Source: Inia geoffrensis
Taxonomy: Eukaryota > Chordata > Mammalia > Artiodactyla > Iniidae
NCBI GenBank assembly: GCA_036417435.1
Contig: CM070905.1
Span: 25,335,592-25,399,591, forward strand
Direction: 5' to 3'
DNA: 64,000 nucleotides
Made by a program: the position numbers and the translations under genes. Numbering within the stretch: the first letter of the stretch is position 1; each line of letters starts with the position of its first letter. Positions 12,056 through 25,025 of this stretch are shown here, in pieces. The notes under the pieces were generated by a model. The model saw only the letters and a program-made list of their open reading frames with translations. It was not told the origin of the DNA and ran no database searches.

Positions 12056-12599
12056 GAAGAAATGTAGATGGTTTCATGAAGGAGGCATAATTGTGAAGAA
12101 GATCTCTCCCATGCTCCTTCACACTGTATCCTTGACCACCACCAGCAGTGTTAGATCTGCTTTCATCTGTCACTTACCTAGCCCTAGATAAGGGCATAGG
12201 GAAAGGAGGGTTCTTACAGCTACCCTTTCAATTTCTATCTCTTTCTGAGGAGACAGAGAAGCAGTTCTTTTAATAAGGTGGCAAGTGTGCCCAAAGGAGG
12301 GCCTGCAAGATTGGGCAATCTGACTTAACTTTACTCATCCATACATCATCCCAATTTCAATCTCCACATCCTTGTGAAAAGGAGACCTGACTCTTCACAC
12401 ACTTAGGCTACTAGAGACTTTTTCTGGTAAATGAAGGAAGTTCAGGTACTAAATGTTCCAGGGATCTTCAGATAGATGTCAGAGATCATTGGTCATACCT
12501 CATTCTTCCTAAAACTAATTTGAGAAATTCCTGTCTCATTCTAACTTCCTTAGACCCTCATCTCCCCCACCAATCCCATCCCTTAACCTGTTCCTTAAT
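12056..12599. other. Intergenic, no gene seen
   Basis: Nothing recognisable beyond ordinary unique sequence. Confidence 0.4.
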
Positions 12600-12835
12600 G
12601 CTATGAGGCTGTATCAGGGACCGCTAATTGTGCATCAGTTTATTCTTTCTTCATCATGGGCACAGGCTAGACCGTATTTCCCAGCTTCCCGTGTATGTAA
12701 ATGTTCCCATGCCCTGAGTTTCATCTTCTGCGTGAACTGACCTTTGCCATGTGATGTAATAGATTCACAGTTTCTGGGGATTAGGATGTGGACATCTTTG
12801 GGAGGGGACATTATTCAGCCTACAAAAAGCACTGT
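12600..12835 (+). repeat. Old interspersed repeat, family not assigned
   Basis: The block ends with TTTCTGGGGATTAGGATGTGG, then ACATCTTTGGGAGGGGACAT and TATTCAGCCTACAAA. That terminal sequence recurs in mammalian LTR or DNA-transposon remnants. The assignment is from memory of the motif only. Confidence 0.35.
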
Positions 12836-15234
12836 ACCAGAAGTTGGGTGATAGCTCTATTCCTAAGGATTTTAAAGTCCACTTGAGAGAATAATTAATA
12901 AAGTAATGATGCTGTGATAGAGACGAATCACAAATTATTATTATTATAATACATTAGAAGACCGCTCAAAACAGACTGAAGACAAGAAGAGAGAAGATAT
13001 TGTCATGGATGCATTATTTGTTGAGCTTGGTTGATTTAGTGAGAAAAGGTAGCATTAGCTAAATATAAGCAGTGGCAGAGTTTGAAAATTATCTTGAAGG
13101 CCCTAAGAAGCAACAAAGTCTTTTCAGATTGTACAGTGACAGGAATAGTTTGTCATTTAAAAAGATCATCCTCATAGCCCTATGAAGGACTGATTGGAGA
13201 GAGATAAGCCTAGAAGTAGGAAGATCTAGAATGCTCTGACAAACATCCAAAGAGTGATGATGAGAGCAGTGGCAGTAGAGACGGAGCCTGGGGCATATTC
13301 GAGAACAATACAGGGATAGATTCTACAGCACTTGGTAATTCTTGGCTAAAGGAAGGAGAAAGAAAATAGGATCTAGGATAGCTCATTTTTTAAGGTGACG
13401 GACGTGTAATAATTAAAATAAGTATAAGAGGAGGAGCAGGTCTGTAGAGAGAAAGTCTGTTTTTAGATGTGTTGCGTTGAATTTCCCATGGGGCATTCAG
13501 GTAGAGGTCCAGTTGCAAATAAGATAAATAAGTGTGGTGCTCAGGAGCAAAGTTAAGGAAATAGTTTAAGTGCAGGTTTGATGGTCCCGTGCCTTCTGAT
13601 GGTTCCTGATACCCAGTCAGAGGCATAATGTTGTCAGATACACGCGGATCAATTACCCACTCCGTCCGAAGGTGCTTCTCCTAAGGAGGCCTTGGGTACT
13701 TTCAAATCTATGATTATTAAGTTTGGGCTGAGCCCATTCCTCAGAAAAGCAAACAACAAAAAAATCAAAACAACAATAAGCTCTACAAAATGAGGTGAGG
13801 ATTAGAACTGGAAAAGAAAAAAGCTCCATATTTTTTCTTTAAATGTTGGAGAATGGGGTAGAGGGCAAAAAGAGGAAATATTTGACAGTAGAGTTTAATG
13901 AATGTGTGGAAAAGTCTTGTTCACGAGCTTATCTCTAAATGAATGTTCATTAAATGAAAGTGAATCATCATTCAGAGGGGAGTGCATGACAGGACAAGTC
14001 CAAGTAGAGAGAGACGGAAAAAGAATGAGAGGAAGAAAATATATTAGGCCAACTGAATAGATTGTGAAAGTGAATTGATGATGTTGATATTTTGATGGGC
14101 CTAGGAAACTGTCTTTGAAGTCAATTCCAAAGAGGAATTCCAATGATCACAGCACCAAGGAAGTGTTTAAACTTCCAAGGGGTCACAAAAGGACATGTTT
14201 CTTTACATGCATTTATTATAGTTAAATTGGTACAAAAATCTGTTTCATTTCTTTATAACCTTAATATGTTCATTTTTTAAAAACTTAAAGGAGAAAGCAG
14301 TGCTTTACTGCTGGCTGCACTTTACTATTCTAGGGCAAAGCGCAGGGTATGAATGAGAATTGAAAAGATTTTTGATTGTATAGATTTGGGATCAGACCCA
14401 AAATTGCGTGCCTTTGAGTTTGATCACCATTCAAACCAAGCTGAGGCTTTTGACATTGTGAAGAAATAGTGACAGATCAAAGAATAAAAAGAAAAATCAC
14501 TGCAGATAAAATTCAGTTCACACATTTTAAAGGCAGGTATATCCTATATACCACCAGGGTATAAGGTGAAGCTGTTAGTGCTGATGAGGTGGCAGCTCAA
14601 GAGAGCAGAAAACATTTTATGTTTTGATGACAGTAGAATGATCAGCACACTGATCTTTAATCCCTGTGTTTGCTAGAGGGAAAAAGTGAAGGAGGGCAGC
14701 AAAACAAACACTCACAAAGCAGTTTACCAAAAAGCCATTTGTAAGCTTTGAGTCTCCTCAAACTTTTCTCAGGAAAATTCTACCCCCATCCAGTGAAAAT
14801 GTTTCCCTTCATTTATAAAAATAAAGAAATACCTTTGGTCAAGGCAGTATTACTATATTATATATATTAAATTCAGTTTTATATAAGATATTGATATGTT
14901 TTTCCTAATTTGTATTGTAACCATCCATAGTTTTATGTTTTATCAGTATATTCCTTATAATCAAAAATTACAAAATCTTATAATTTTAAAGGTGGTAGCA
15001 TGTCTTAAAAATCATTTAGTTATCTTTCTATGTCATCTCTTCTAAATAATCATACAGTGACAGTTTGGGTTAAAAATCAAATTTTGCTTTCTTTATAGTC
15101 ACATATAGTGCCCTTGTCAGGAAGTAATCTGTCATAAGAATGACAATGGCTCTACTCTCCAGCTAATTATTTCAGAGATAACTTTTGAGGATCAAGTGAG
15201 TTAAATGGAGGTAAGGAAGGATGAAAAAGAAGAG
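12836..15234. other. Intergenic with old repeat-like stretch
   Basis: No gene was found. From about 13080 to 13580 the wording (AAGATCATCCTCATAG, AGAGGAGGAGCAGGTCTGTA, CAGGTAGAGGTCCAGTTGCA) resembles an ancient mammalian repeat that I recognise but cannot name. The rest shows nothing. Confidence 0.35.
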
Positions 15235-17242
15235 AGAAGGAGGGCCTTCAAGATGGCAGAGGAGTAAGACATGGAGATCACCTTCCTCCCCACAAGTACA
15301 TCAAAAATACATCCACATATGGAACAACTCCTACAGGACACCTACTAAATGCTGGCAAAAGACCTCAGACTTCTCAAAAGGCAGGAAAATCCCAATGTAC
15401 CTGGGTAAGGCAAAAGAAAAAAGAAAAAACAGAGACAAAAGAACAGGGACGGGACCTGAAACTCTGGGAGGGAGCTGTGAAGGAGGAAAAGTTTCCATAC
15501 ACTAGAAAGCCCCATCACTGGCAGAGACGAGGGTTGAGTGGGGAGGAAGCTTCGGAGCCATGGAGGAAAGCATAGCAACAGCAGTGCAGAGGGCGAAATG
15601 GAGAGCTTCCCACACAGAGGATCGGTGCCAACCAGCACTCACCAGCCTGAGAGGCTTGTCTGCTCACCCACCGGAGCAGGTGGGGGCTGGGAGCTGCGGC
15701 TCAGACTTCGGAGGCAAGAGACCATTGTTACAGGGTGCACGAGGAGAGGGGATTCAGAGCACCAGCTGAAAGAGCTCCAGAGATGGGTGCGAGCTGTGGC
15801 TATCATCATGGACACGAGAGATGGACATGAAATGCTAAGGCTGCTACTGCAGCCACCAAGAATCCTGTATGCAAGCACAGGGCACTATCCACACCTCCCA
15901 TCCCGTGTGCCCGTGCAGACCGCCCCTGCCAGGGTCCCGTGACCCAGAGACAATTTCGCCAGGAGAAAACAGGGCATGCCTCAGGCTATAGGAACGTCAT
16001 GCTGGCCTCTGCCGCCACAGGCTCGCTCCGCATTCTGTACCCCTCCCTTCCCCCCAGCCTGAGTGACCCATAGCCCCCTAATCAGCTGCTCCTTTAAACC
16101 CCTCCTGTCTGAGTGAAGAACAGATGCCCTCAGGCTACCTACACACAGAGGCGGGGCCAAATCCAAAGCTGAACCCAGGGAGCCCTGTGACCAAAGAAGA
16201 GAAAGGGAAATCTTTCCCAGCAGCCTCAGGAGCAGCAGATTAAATCTCCACAATCAACTTGATGTACCCTGCATCTCTGCAACCTGAATAGACATGAATC
16301 ATCCAAAAATTGAGGTGATGGACTGTGGGAGCAAATGTAGACTTGGGGTTTGCTTTCTACATCTAACTTGTTTCTGGTTTTATGTTTATCTAACTTTAGT
16401 GTTTAGAGCTTATTATCATTGGTAGATTAGTTTATTGATTTAGTTGCTCTCGTCCTTTTTTTTAATACATATATATTTTTTTCCTTTTTCTCTTTTTGTG
16501 AATGTGTATGTTTATACTTCTTTGTGTGATGTTGTCTCTATAGCTTTGCTTTTACCATTTATCCTAGGGTTCTGTATGTTTGTTTTTGTTTTTTTGCATA
16601 GTTTTTAGTGCTTGCTATCACTGGTGGATTTGTTTATTGGTTTGGTTGCTCTCTTCTTTCTTTCTATTTTTTTATTACTAATTTTTTTATTTTTAATATT
16701 TTTTTAAATTTTATTTTATTTTTTAATCTCCCTTTTCTTCTGAGGCATGTGGTGAACAGGCTCTTGCTGCTCCAGCTAGGTGTCAGGCCTGAGCCTCTTA
16801 GGTGGGAGAGCCGAGTTCAAGACATTGGTCCACCAGAGATCTCCCGGCTCTATGTAATATCAAACAGTGAAAGCTTTCCCAGAGATCACCATCTCAATGC
16901 TAAGGCCCAGGTCCACTCAACCACCGGCAAGCTACAGTGCTGGACACTGCATGGCAATCAACTAGCAAGAGAGGAACACAACACCACTCATTAGCAGAGA
17001 GGCTGCCTAAAATCATACTAAGTTCACAAACACCCCAAAACACAACACCAGATGCATCCTGCATGCCAGAAAGACAAGGTCCAGCCTCATCCACCAGAAC
17101 ACAGGCACCAGCTCTCTCCACCAGGAAGCCTACACAACCCACTGAACCAACCTTACCCACTGGGGGCAGACACCAAAAACAACAGTAACTGTGAACCTGC
17201 AGCCTGCAAAAACGAGACCCCAAATGCAATAAGTTAAGCAAA
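15235..17242 (+). promoter_or_regulatory. L1 5' UTR (internal promoter region)
   Basis: About 2 kb precedes ORF1. Members of this family carry an internal RNA polymerase II promoter here; that is family knowledge, not something the sequence proves. The first kilobase is GC-richer, then a T-rich part follows. In the T-rich part a block around ATTGGTAGATTAGTTTATTG (16420) recurs in altered form about 200 bp later (CACTGGTGGATTTGTTTATT, 16620), suggesting an old internal duplication. Compared with the family arrangement, sequence seems to be missing near 15720. Confidence 0.55.
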
Positions 17243-18131
17243 ATGGGAAGACAGAGAAATATGCAGCAGATGAAGCAGCAAGGTAAAAACCCACCAGACC
17301 AAACAAATGAAGAAGAAACAGGCAGTCTACCTGAAAAAGAATTCAAAAAAGAATGATGGTAAAGATGGTCCAAAGTCTTGCTAATAGAATGGAGAAAATA
17401 CAAGAAAAGTTTAACAGGGACCTAGAAAAACTAAACAACAAACAAACAATGATGAACGACACAATAAATGAAATTAAAAATTCTCTAGAAGAAATCAATA
17501 GCAGAATAACTGAGGCAGAAGAACAGATAAGTGACCTGAAAGATAAAATAGTGGAAATAACTACCACAGAGCAGAATAAAGAAAAAAGAATGAAAGGAAT
17601 TGAGGACAGTCTCAGAGAACTCTGGGACAACATTAAACACAGCAACACTCGAATTATAGGGGTCCCAGAAGAAGAAAAGTAAAAGAAAGGGACTGAGAAA
17701 ATATTTGAAGGGATTATAGTTGAAAACTTCCCTAATATGGGAAAGGAAATAGTCAATCAAATCCAGGACGTGTAGAGAGTTCCATACAGGATAAATCCAA
17801 GGAACATGCCAAGACACATATTAATCAAACTATCAAAAATTAAATTAAAAAAATATTAAAAGCAGCAAGGGAAAAGCAACAAATAACATACAAGGGAATC
17901 CCCATAAGGTTAATATCTGATTTCTCAGCAGAAGCTCTGCAAGCCAGAAGGGTGTGGCAGGACATATTTAAAGTGATGAAAGAGAAAAACCTACAACCAA
18001 GATTACTCTACCCAGCAAGGATCTCATTCAGATTCGACAGAGAAATTAAAACTTTTACAGACAAGCAAAAGCTAAGAGAATTCACCACGACCAAACCAGC
18101 TTTACAACAAATGCTAAAGGAACTTCTCTAG
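17243..18131 (+). pseudogene. L1 ORF1 (RNA-binding protein), broken
   Basis: ORF1 protein is the nucleic-acid chaperone that coats L1 RNA. The ATG at 17243 opens a frame ending at TGA 17354-17356, where the A run at 17346-17351 has shifted the frame. The frame then continues from 17353 to 17682 (109 residues), with heptad-rich coiled coil (MEKIQEKFNRDLEKLNNKQ onward) and the start of the RRM domain (RIIGVPEEE). TAA at 17680-17682 interrupts it, a second stop follows near 17775, and small deletions occur after that. The natural end is the TAG at 18129-18131. Confidence 0.88.
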
Positions 18132-18188
18132 GCAGGAAACACAAAAGAAGGAAAAGAACTACAATAACAAACGAAAACAATTAAGAAA

Positions 18189-21100
18189 ATGGTAATAGGA
18201 ATATACATATCGATAATTACATGTAAATGGATTAAATGCTCCAAACAAAAGACATAGACTGGCTGAATGCATACAAAAACAAGACCTGTATATGCTATCT
18301 AGAAGAGACCCACTTCAGACCTAGGGACACCAACAGACTGAAAGTGAGGGGATGGCAAAAGATATTTGACACAAATGGACATCAAAAGAAAGGTGGAGTA
18401 ACGGTTCTCATATCAGACAAAATAGACTTTAAAATAAAGACTATTACAAGAGACAAAGAAGGACACTACATAATGATCAAGGGATCAATCCAAGAAGAGG
18501 ATATAACAAATGTAAATATTTATGCACACAAGTTAGGAGCACTTCAATACATAAGGCAAATGCTAACAGCCATAAAAGGGGAAATCGACAGTAACACAAT
18601 AATAGTAGGGGATCTTAATACCCCACATCCACCAATGGACAGATCATCCAAAATGAAAATAAATAAGGAAACACAAGCTTTAAATGATACATTAAACAAG
18701 ATGGATTTAACTGATATTTCTAGGACATTCCATCCAAAAACAACAGAATCACTTTCTTCTCCATTGCTCATGGAACATTCTCCAGGATAGCTCATATCTT
18801 GGGTCACAAATCAAGCCTTGGTAAATTTACGAAAATTGAAATCGTATCAATATCTTTTTCCCCACAAGGCTATGAGACTAGATGTGAATTACAGGAAAAA
18901 ATCTGTAAACAATACAAACACATGGAGGCTAAACAATACACTACTACTAAATAACCAAGAGATCATTGAAGAAATCAAAGAGGAAATCAAAAAATACCTA
19001 GAAACAATTGACAATGAGAACACAATGACCCAAAGCCTATGGGATGCAGCAAAAGCAGTTCTAAGAGTAAAGTTTATAGCAATACAATCCTACCTCAAGT
19101 TTATAACAATACAATCCTACCTCAACAAACAAGAAACATCTCAAATAAACAACCTAACCTTACACCTAAAGCAATTAGAGATAGAAGAACAACAACAAAA
19201 AATAAAACCCCAAGGTTAGCAAAAGGAAAGAAATCATAAGATCAGATCAGAAATAAATGGAAAAGAAATGCAGGAAGCGAGAGCAAAGATCAATAAAAAT
19301 AAAAGCTGGTTCTTTGAGAAGATAAACAAAATTGATAAACCATTAGCCAGACTCATCAAGAAAAAAAGGGAGAAGCCTCAAATCAATAGAATTAGAAATG
19401 AAAAAGGAGGAGTAACAACTGAAACTGAAGAAATACAAAGGATCATGAGGGATTACTACAAGCAACTATATGCCAGTAAAACGGGCGACCTGGATGAAAT
19501 GGACAAATTCTTAGAAAAGCACAACCTTCTGAGACTGAACCAGGAAGAAATAGAAAATATGAACAGACCTATCACAAGCACTGAAATTGAAACTGTGATT
19601 AAAAATCTTCCAGCAAACAAAAGCCCAGGACCAGATGTATTCACAGGAAAATTCTATCAAACATTTAGAGAAGAGCTAACACCTATCCTTCTCAAATTCT
19701 TCCTAAATATAGCAGAGGAAGGAATACTCCAAAACTCATTGTACGAGGCCACCATCACCCTGATACCAAAACCAGACAAAGATGTCACAAGAAAACCACA
19801 GGCAATATCACTGATGAACATAGATGCAAAAACCCTCAACAAAATACTAGGAAACAGAATCCAACAGCACATTAGGGATCATACACCCTGATCAAGTGGG
19901 GTTTATCTCAGAAATGCAAGGATTCTTCAATATATGCAAATCAGTCAATGTGATGCACCATATTAACAAATTCAAGGAGAAGAACTATATGATAATCTCA
20001 ATAGATGCAGAAAAAGCTTTTGACAAAATTCAATACCTATTTATGATAAAAAACCATCCAGAAAGTAGGCATAGAGGGAGCTTACCTCAACATAATAAAA
20101 GCCATATATGACAAACCCATAACCAACATCGTTCTCAATGGTGAAAAATTGAAACCATTTCCACTAAGATCAGAAACAAGACAAGGTTGCCCACTATCAC
20201 CACTGTTATTCAACATACTTTTGGAAGTTTTAGCCACAGCATGAGAGAAGAAAAAGAAATAGAAGGAATCCTAATTGGAAAAGAAGAAGTAAAACTGTCA
20301 CTGTTTGCAGATGACATGATACTTTACATAGAGAATCCTAAAGATGCTACCAGAAAACTACTAGAGCTCCTCAGTGAATTTGGTAAAGTTGCAGGATACA
20401 AAATTAATGTGCAGAAATCTCTTGCATTCCTATACACTAATGATGAAATATCTGAAAATGAAATTAAGAAAACACTCCCATTTACCATTGCAACAAAAAG
20501 AATAAAATACTTAGGAATAAACCGACCTAAGGAGACAAAAAACCTGTATGCAGAAAACTATAAGACACTGATGAAAGAAATTAAACATGATACAAACAGA
20601 TGGAGAGATATACCATGTTCTTGGATTGGAAGAATCAACATTGTGAAAATGACTATACTGTCCAAAGTAACCTACAGATTCAATGTAATCCTTATCAAAC
20701 TACCAATGGCATTTTTCACAGAACTAGAACAAAAAACTTCATAGTTTGTATGGAAACACAAAAGACCCCGAATAGCCAAAGCAATCTTGAGGAAGAAGAA
20801 CGGAGCTGGAGGAATCAGGCTCCCTTACTTCAGACTATACTACAAAGCTACAGTAATCAAGACAGTATGGTACTGACAGAAAAACAGAAATATAGCTCAA
20901 TGGAACAGGATATAAAGCCCAGAGATAAACCCACACACCTATGGTCACCTTTTCTTTGATAAAGGAGGCAAGAAAATACAATGGAGAAAAGACAGCCTCT
21001 TCAATAAGTGGTGCTGGGAAACTGGACATGTAAAAGAATGAAATTAGCGCACTCCCTAACACCATATACAAAACTAAAGGCAAAATGGATTAAAGACGTA

Positions 21101-22011
21101 AACGTAAGGCCAGACACTGTAAAACGCTTAGAGGAAAACATAGGCAGAACACTCTATGACATAAATCACAGCAAGATCCTTTTTGACCCACCTCCTAGAA
21201 AAATGGAAATAAAAATAAATAAATGGGACCTAAAGAAACTTAAAAGCTTTTGCACAGTAAAGGAAACCATAAACAAGATGAAAAGATAACCCTCAGAATG
21301 GGAGAAAATATTTGCCAGTGAAGCAACTGACAAAGGATTAATCTCCAGAATATACAAGCAGCTCATTCAGGTCAGTATCAAAGAAACAAACAACCCAAAC
21401 CAAAAATGGGCAGAAACCTAAATAGACATTTCTCCAACAAAGATATACAGATTGCCAACAAACACATGAAAGGACGCTCAACATCCGTAATCACTAGAGA
21501 AATGCAAATCAAAACTACAATGAGGTATCACCTCACACCAGTCAGAATGGCCATCATCAAAAAATCTACAGTCATTAAATCCTAGAGAGGGTGTGGAGAA
21601 AAGGGAACCCTCTTGCACTGTTGGTGGGAATGTAAATTGGTACAGCCACTGTGGAGAACAGCATGGAGGTTCCTTAAAAAACTAAAAATAGAACTACCAT
21701 ATGACCCAGCTATCCCACTACTGGGCATATACCCTGAGAAAACCATAATTCAAAGAGTCATGTACCACAGTGTTCATTGCAGCACTATTTACAATAGCCA
21801 GGACATGGAGACAACCTAACTGTCTGTCGACAGATGAATGGAGAAAGAAGATGTGGCACGTATATACAATGGAATATGACTCAGCCATAAAAAGAAACAA
21901 AACTGAGTTATGTGCAGTGATGTGGGTGGACCTAGATCTGTCATACAGAATGAAGTAAGTCCGAAATAGGAAAACAAATACCGTATGCTAGCACACATAT
22001 ATGGAATCTAA
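18189..22011 (+). pseudogene. L1 ORF2 (endonuclease and reverse transcriptase), broken
   Basis: ORF2 supplies target nicking and reverse transcription. The ATG at 18189 is followed within 30 bases by a small deletion that shifts the frame. Open pieces are then: 18236-18790, endonuclease, with LEETHF (residues 22-27) and GDLNT (125-129); 19268-19891, N-terminal part of the reverse transcriptase with SPGPD; 19896-20111, with [10 protein letters not shown]; 20187-20744, carrying the polymerase signature FADD at residues 40-43; 21008-21289, 21613-21819 and 21770-21958, C-terminal region. The family stop position is about 22009-22011, but the last frame ends earlier. Multiple frameshifts and stops show a long-dead copy. 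Confidence 0.92.
19071..19124 (+). repeat. In-frame 27-bp tandem duplication inside L1 ORF2
   Basis: AGTTTATAGCAATACAATCC plus TACCTCA (19071-19097) is followed directly by a copy differing at one base (19098-19124). The translation reads KFIAIQSYL then KFITIQSYL. The duplication keeps the frame. Confidence 0.9.
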
Positions 22012-22371
22012 AAAAAACAAATGGTTCTGAAGAACATAGGAGCAGGACAGGAATAAATACACAGACGTAGAGAATGGACTTGAGGACACGGGGAGGGGGA
22101 AGGGTAAGCTGGGACGAGGTGAGAAAGTAGCATGGACATATTTACACTACCAAAAATTAAATAGATAGCTAGTGGGAAGCAGCTGCATAGCACACGGAGG
22201 TCAGCCCGGTGCTTTGTGTCCACCTAGAGGGGTGGGATATGGAGGGTGGGAGGGAGATGCCAGAGGGAGGAGTTGTGGGGATCTATGTATGCGTATAGCT
22301 GGTTCACTTTGTTATACAACAGAAACTAACACACCATTGTAAAGCAGTTATACTCCTATAAAGATGATGTC

Positions 22372-22646
22372 AAAAAAAAGAAATGTAAAAATTTTCAAAT
22401 AATTTTCACATTATCAGAAATTTATGATGGAAGGAACTCTAGGGAAATTTACTTGGTGAATTATAAGCACAAATTTATAGTTATTATAATTCTAAGAAAA
22501 TTTGAAAGATTCCATAGTAGTTGAAAAGATTTTAATCAGTGATGATGGCTTCTTGGAGGGTGAAAATGATTGTGAAATATTAATGTGCTAACCTATAACT
22601 GTAAGTACAATTAAAATTATGCTTAGTTGGAAAAAAAAAAAGAAAT
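22372..22646 (+). mobile_element. Possible poly(A)-tailed insertion at the L1 tail
   Basis: The L1 poly(A) continues AAAAAAAAGAAATGT (22372-22386). After about 245 bp of AT-rich sequence a second A run is followed by the same AAAAAAAAAGAAATGT (about 22631-22646). The repeated 15-16 bp around an A-tailed segment looks like a TSD from a retroposed sequence inserted in the L1 tail. A 3' transduction of the L1 is the alternative. The inserted text is not a family I recognise. Confidence 0.4.
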
Positions 22647-23308
22647 GTGAGTCCATATTCCTGAGGGAATAATACATTATGGAGACATCACTAACAAATA
22701 GCTTTTGCAGTATTCTAGGCAAAACACTGTTAGAGTTTGATACGTGTTTGGGGGAAAGATTAAGAAATTTTTTCTTTATCTCATCAGTCTGAGTTTATAC
22801 ATTGTTGTAATTTGACCCCATCTGTAGCCTCCATTTATTTGCTGCAAATTCACAGTAAAACTGCTCAAATGAATTGATTACATATGCAGTATCCTCACCC
22901 TCATCTCCTATTAAATATGGAAACTGCATAATTTCACACTCACTACTTGTTAGAATCACAAGATACCACCATACTACAAAATTCACTGAATTATTTTTTA
23001 TCATCTTATTTCACATCTAAACTGCATTTGACTAAGTTGACCAATGATTTATTCAACAAATGCATTTTTCATTCAATAAACACATATTGAGCTTCTACTA
23101 TGTAACATTCATTGCATTAATATGTTTTAATAGGTATACAAAAAAGACATGAGACTAGTGATTGAAACAGTCATATAAATAAATGAAGAATTTCAACTGA
23201 AATTAATTTTATGAAAATTACTGGGAGCTCATTTTCTCCAGAGAATCAACATGTTTTATCTCTTGGCTCTCATCACATCATATTCTCCTACATCCCTGGC
23301 TGCTCTTG
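22647..23308. other. Intergenic, no gene seen
   Basis: AT-rich sequence. Near 23080-23200 there is a weak copy of the old CATTCAATAAACACATATTG-type mammalian repeat. Nothing else is visible. Confidence 0.4.
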
Positions 23309-23392
23309 ACATCTATCTACCTATCTGTCTATCTATCTATCTATCTATCTGTCATCTATCTATCATCTTCCAGTCATCTATTCATCTATCTT
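23309..23392. repeat. (TCTA)n microsatellite
   Basis: Tandem TCTA units with a few interruptions (CTGT, CATCTTCCAG) run through this stretch. Confidence 0.9.
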
Positions 23393-25012
23393 ATTCAAAT
23401 CACAAAGAGTTCAAAGGTAATAGGGAATAAGAAATTGGAGGCAATGAGTATATAAGTAATGTGAAAGAGAAGAGACTGGGTGAGAGGATTTTAAAAATGT
23501 TTTTAAAGAACAGTGGATATTTGATGTACCATAGAGAAGGCAGGGGAAAGGGAAAGATTGAAGATGCAGGAAAAGAAGTTTACTGTTGATAGAATAAAGA
23601 CATAGGCGAGATGAGAGACTATTAGTAAGGGCAGAGGTGAATGGATGCTTCATTTTATAAAGAAAAACACCTCATATTCTGTAACAAGAGGAAAGATATC
23701 AAAGTGCTAAATTTTTATTTTATAACTATATTAATATGGTATGGTAAAAACATTAATGAGTAACATTAGGCAAATGTTGACTGCAGTAGAATTATAATTT
23801 AATAACATTAAAGCAAATACAGTAACAGTTAGATTTTAATATATTTGCCTGTTTAAAAGATGAAGCTGGTCTATGAAAGTGTCTCATATTCAACCCTCTC
23901 TGCAACAATGCTGTGAACAGCTGAATTCAAAATACTCAAAACAAAACCCACCCACTCCCATTTTAACAAAGATTGTATTGACAGATTAATTTTTTTCAAC
24001 AATTTTCTCAATAATTCTTAAATATCTCAGATTTCATTATCAATTGTGAATTTTTTTTTTGTATTTGTTGATTGGTTGGTTGGTTAATTAGCTAGGTAAC
24101 AGTAAACTCTATGTTTATTTTTTCCTTCTTTTGTTTTATATCGTTTCCTTCTGTGCGTGCATACAGTTGCGTACACACACACAAGCACACACACACACAC
24201 ACGCTGAATCCTTTCCTAATTTCTGAGGTTAGATGTTTGGTCCATTTATTGTCTTTCTTTATCCTTTAATATATAACACATTTAATCTCCAGGTATAGAT
24301 TTTATTATAACAAGTTTATTTTTATATGTAATGTAATTTGTCCTCAAAAGTATTGTCTGTAAATATAATTTTATCTAATCTATGTAACAATAGTAGTTTA
24401 AGGTAGTTTAAGTAGTTTAAGCATTCTAACTCTTTCATCTCCAAAGGGTTAGAGTACTTTTATATATTTATTTTTTTGTTTAATCATAATCTAAGAATGT
24501 CCCTGGGTGATGTCTGCTTTTTTTCAAATTTATATGCAGCCCAGTTTATGATCATACTTTGCATTTTTTCTAAGGGAATTTAAAGTAATTATTCTTTCTA
24601 TGGTAAAAACTACCTATATGTGAACATTTATAAACATGCTCATCAGATATGCTTATCAGAGACAAATGGTAATCCCTTAGTAAAGTGATATTTCTTTATG
24701 CAACTTTGGTATTTATACATATTAATATATATCTTATTTTTGTTGTATTTTTTGCTCCTTGTGTAAGTTCTCAATTCATACAGATTTATGACTATTATCT
24801 TTATGATGCTATATATCCTTTAAAGGTACTTTTAATACAAATAGAATGCATTTTAATTTTGTCTTTTAACTCAATCTGATAATATCTAACTTTTAATTCA
24901 GTGATAAACATAGTTTCATTGACCTAACATATGTTTGGTATTATTTGTTTATTATACATCTTTTTATATTTTTGTCATTTTTTTTTATTATTTCCTTTAT
25001 TTTTCTCATCGT
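23393..25012. other. AT-rich intergenic, no gene seen
   Basis: No gene. Contains the CA repeat at 24172 and a short (AGTTTAAGT)-like tandem near 24391-24421. Confidence 0.5.
24172..24203. repeat. (CA)n microsatellite
   Basis: About 15 CA units with one AAGC interruption. Confidence 0.92.
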
Positions 25013-25025
25013 ATGAATCATATTT

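Larger units (their letters stand above)
15235..22375 (+). mobile_element. Near full-length L1 retrotransposon, inactive
   Basis: This contains, in order, the cetartiodactyl-type L1 5' UTR starting near GGGCCTTCAAGATGGCAGAGG, ORF1 (17243-18131), the inter-ORF spacer, ORF2 (18189-22011), a G-rich 3' UTR (AGGGTGGGAGGGAGATGCC) and an A-rich end after ATAAAGATGATGTC. At about 7.1 kb it is close to the full family length. Both ORFs carry several frameshifts and stops, so it cannot move on its own. A TSD was not evident: the 5' flank GATGAAAAAGAAGAGAG shows no convincing match at 22376 or at 22642. Confidence 0.95.

Noticed and set aside
15221..16994. Several open frames of 70-134 codons
   Set aside because: They lie in the L1 5' UTR, on both strands, and do not match ORF1 or ORF2.
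16900..17817. Minus-strand frames of 110-167 codons
   Set aside because: Antisense shadows of the L1 5' UTR and ORF1; composition follows the complement of the coiled-coil codons.
15235..22375. Active L1 source element
   Set aside because: ORF1 and ORF2 each contain several frameshifts and stop codons.
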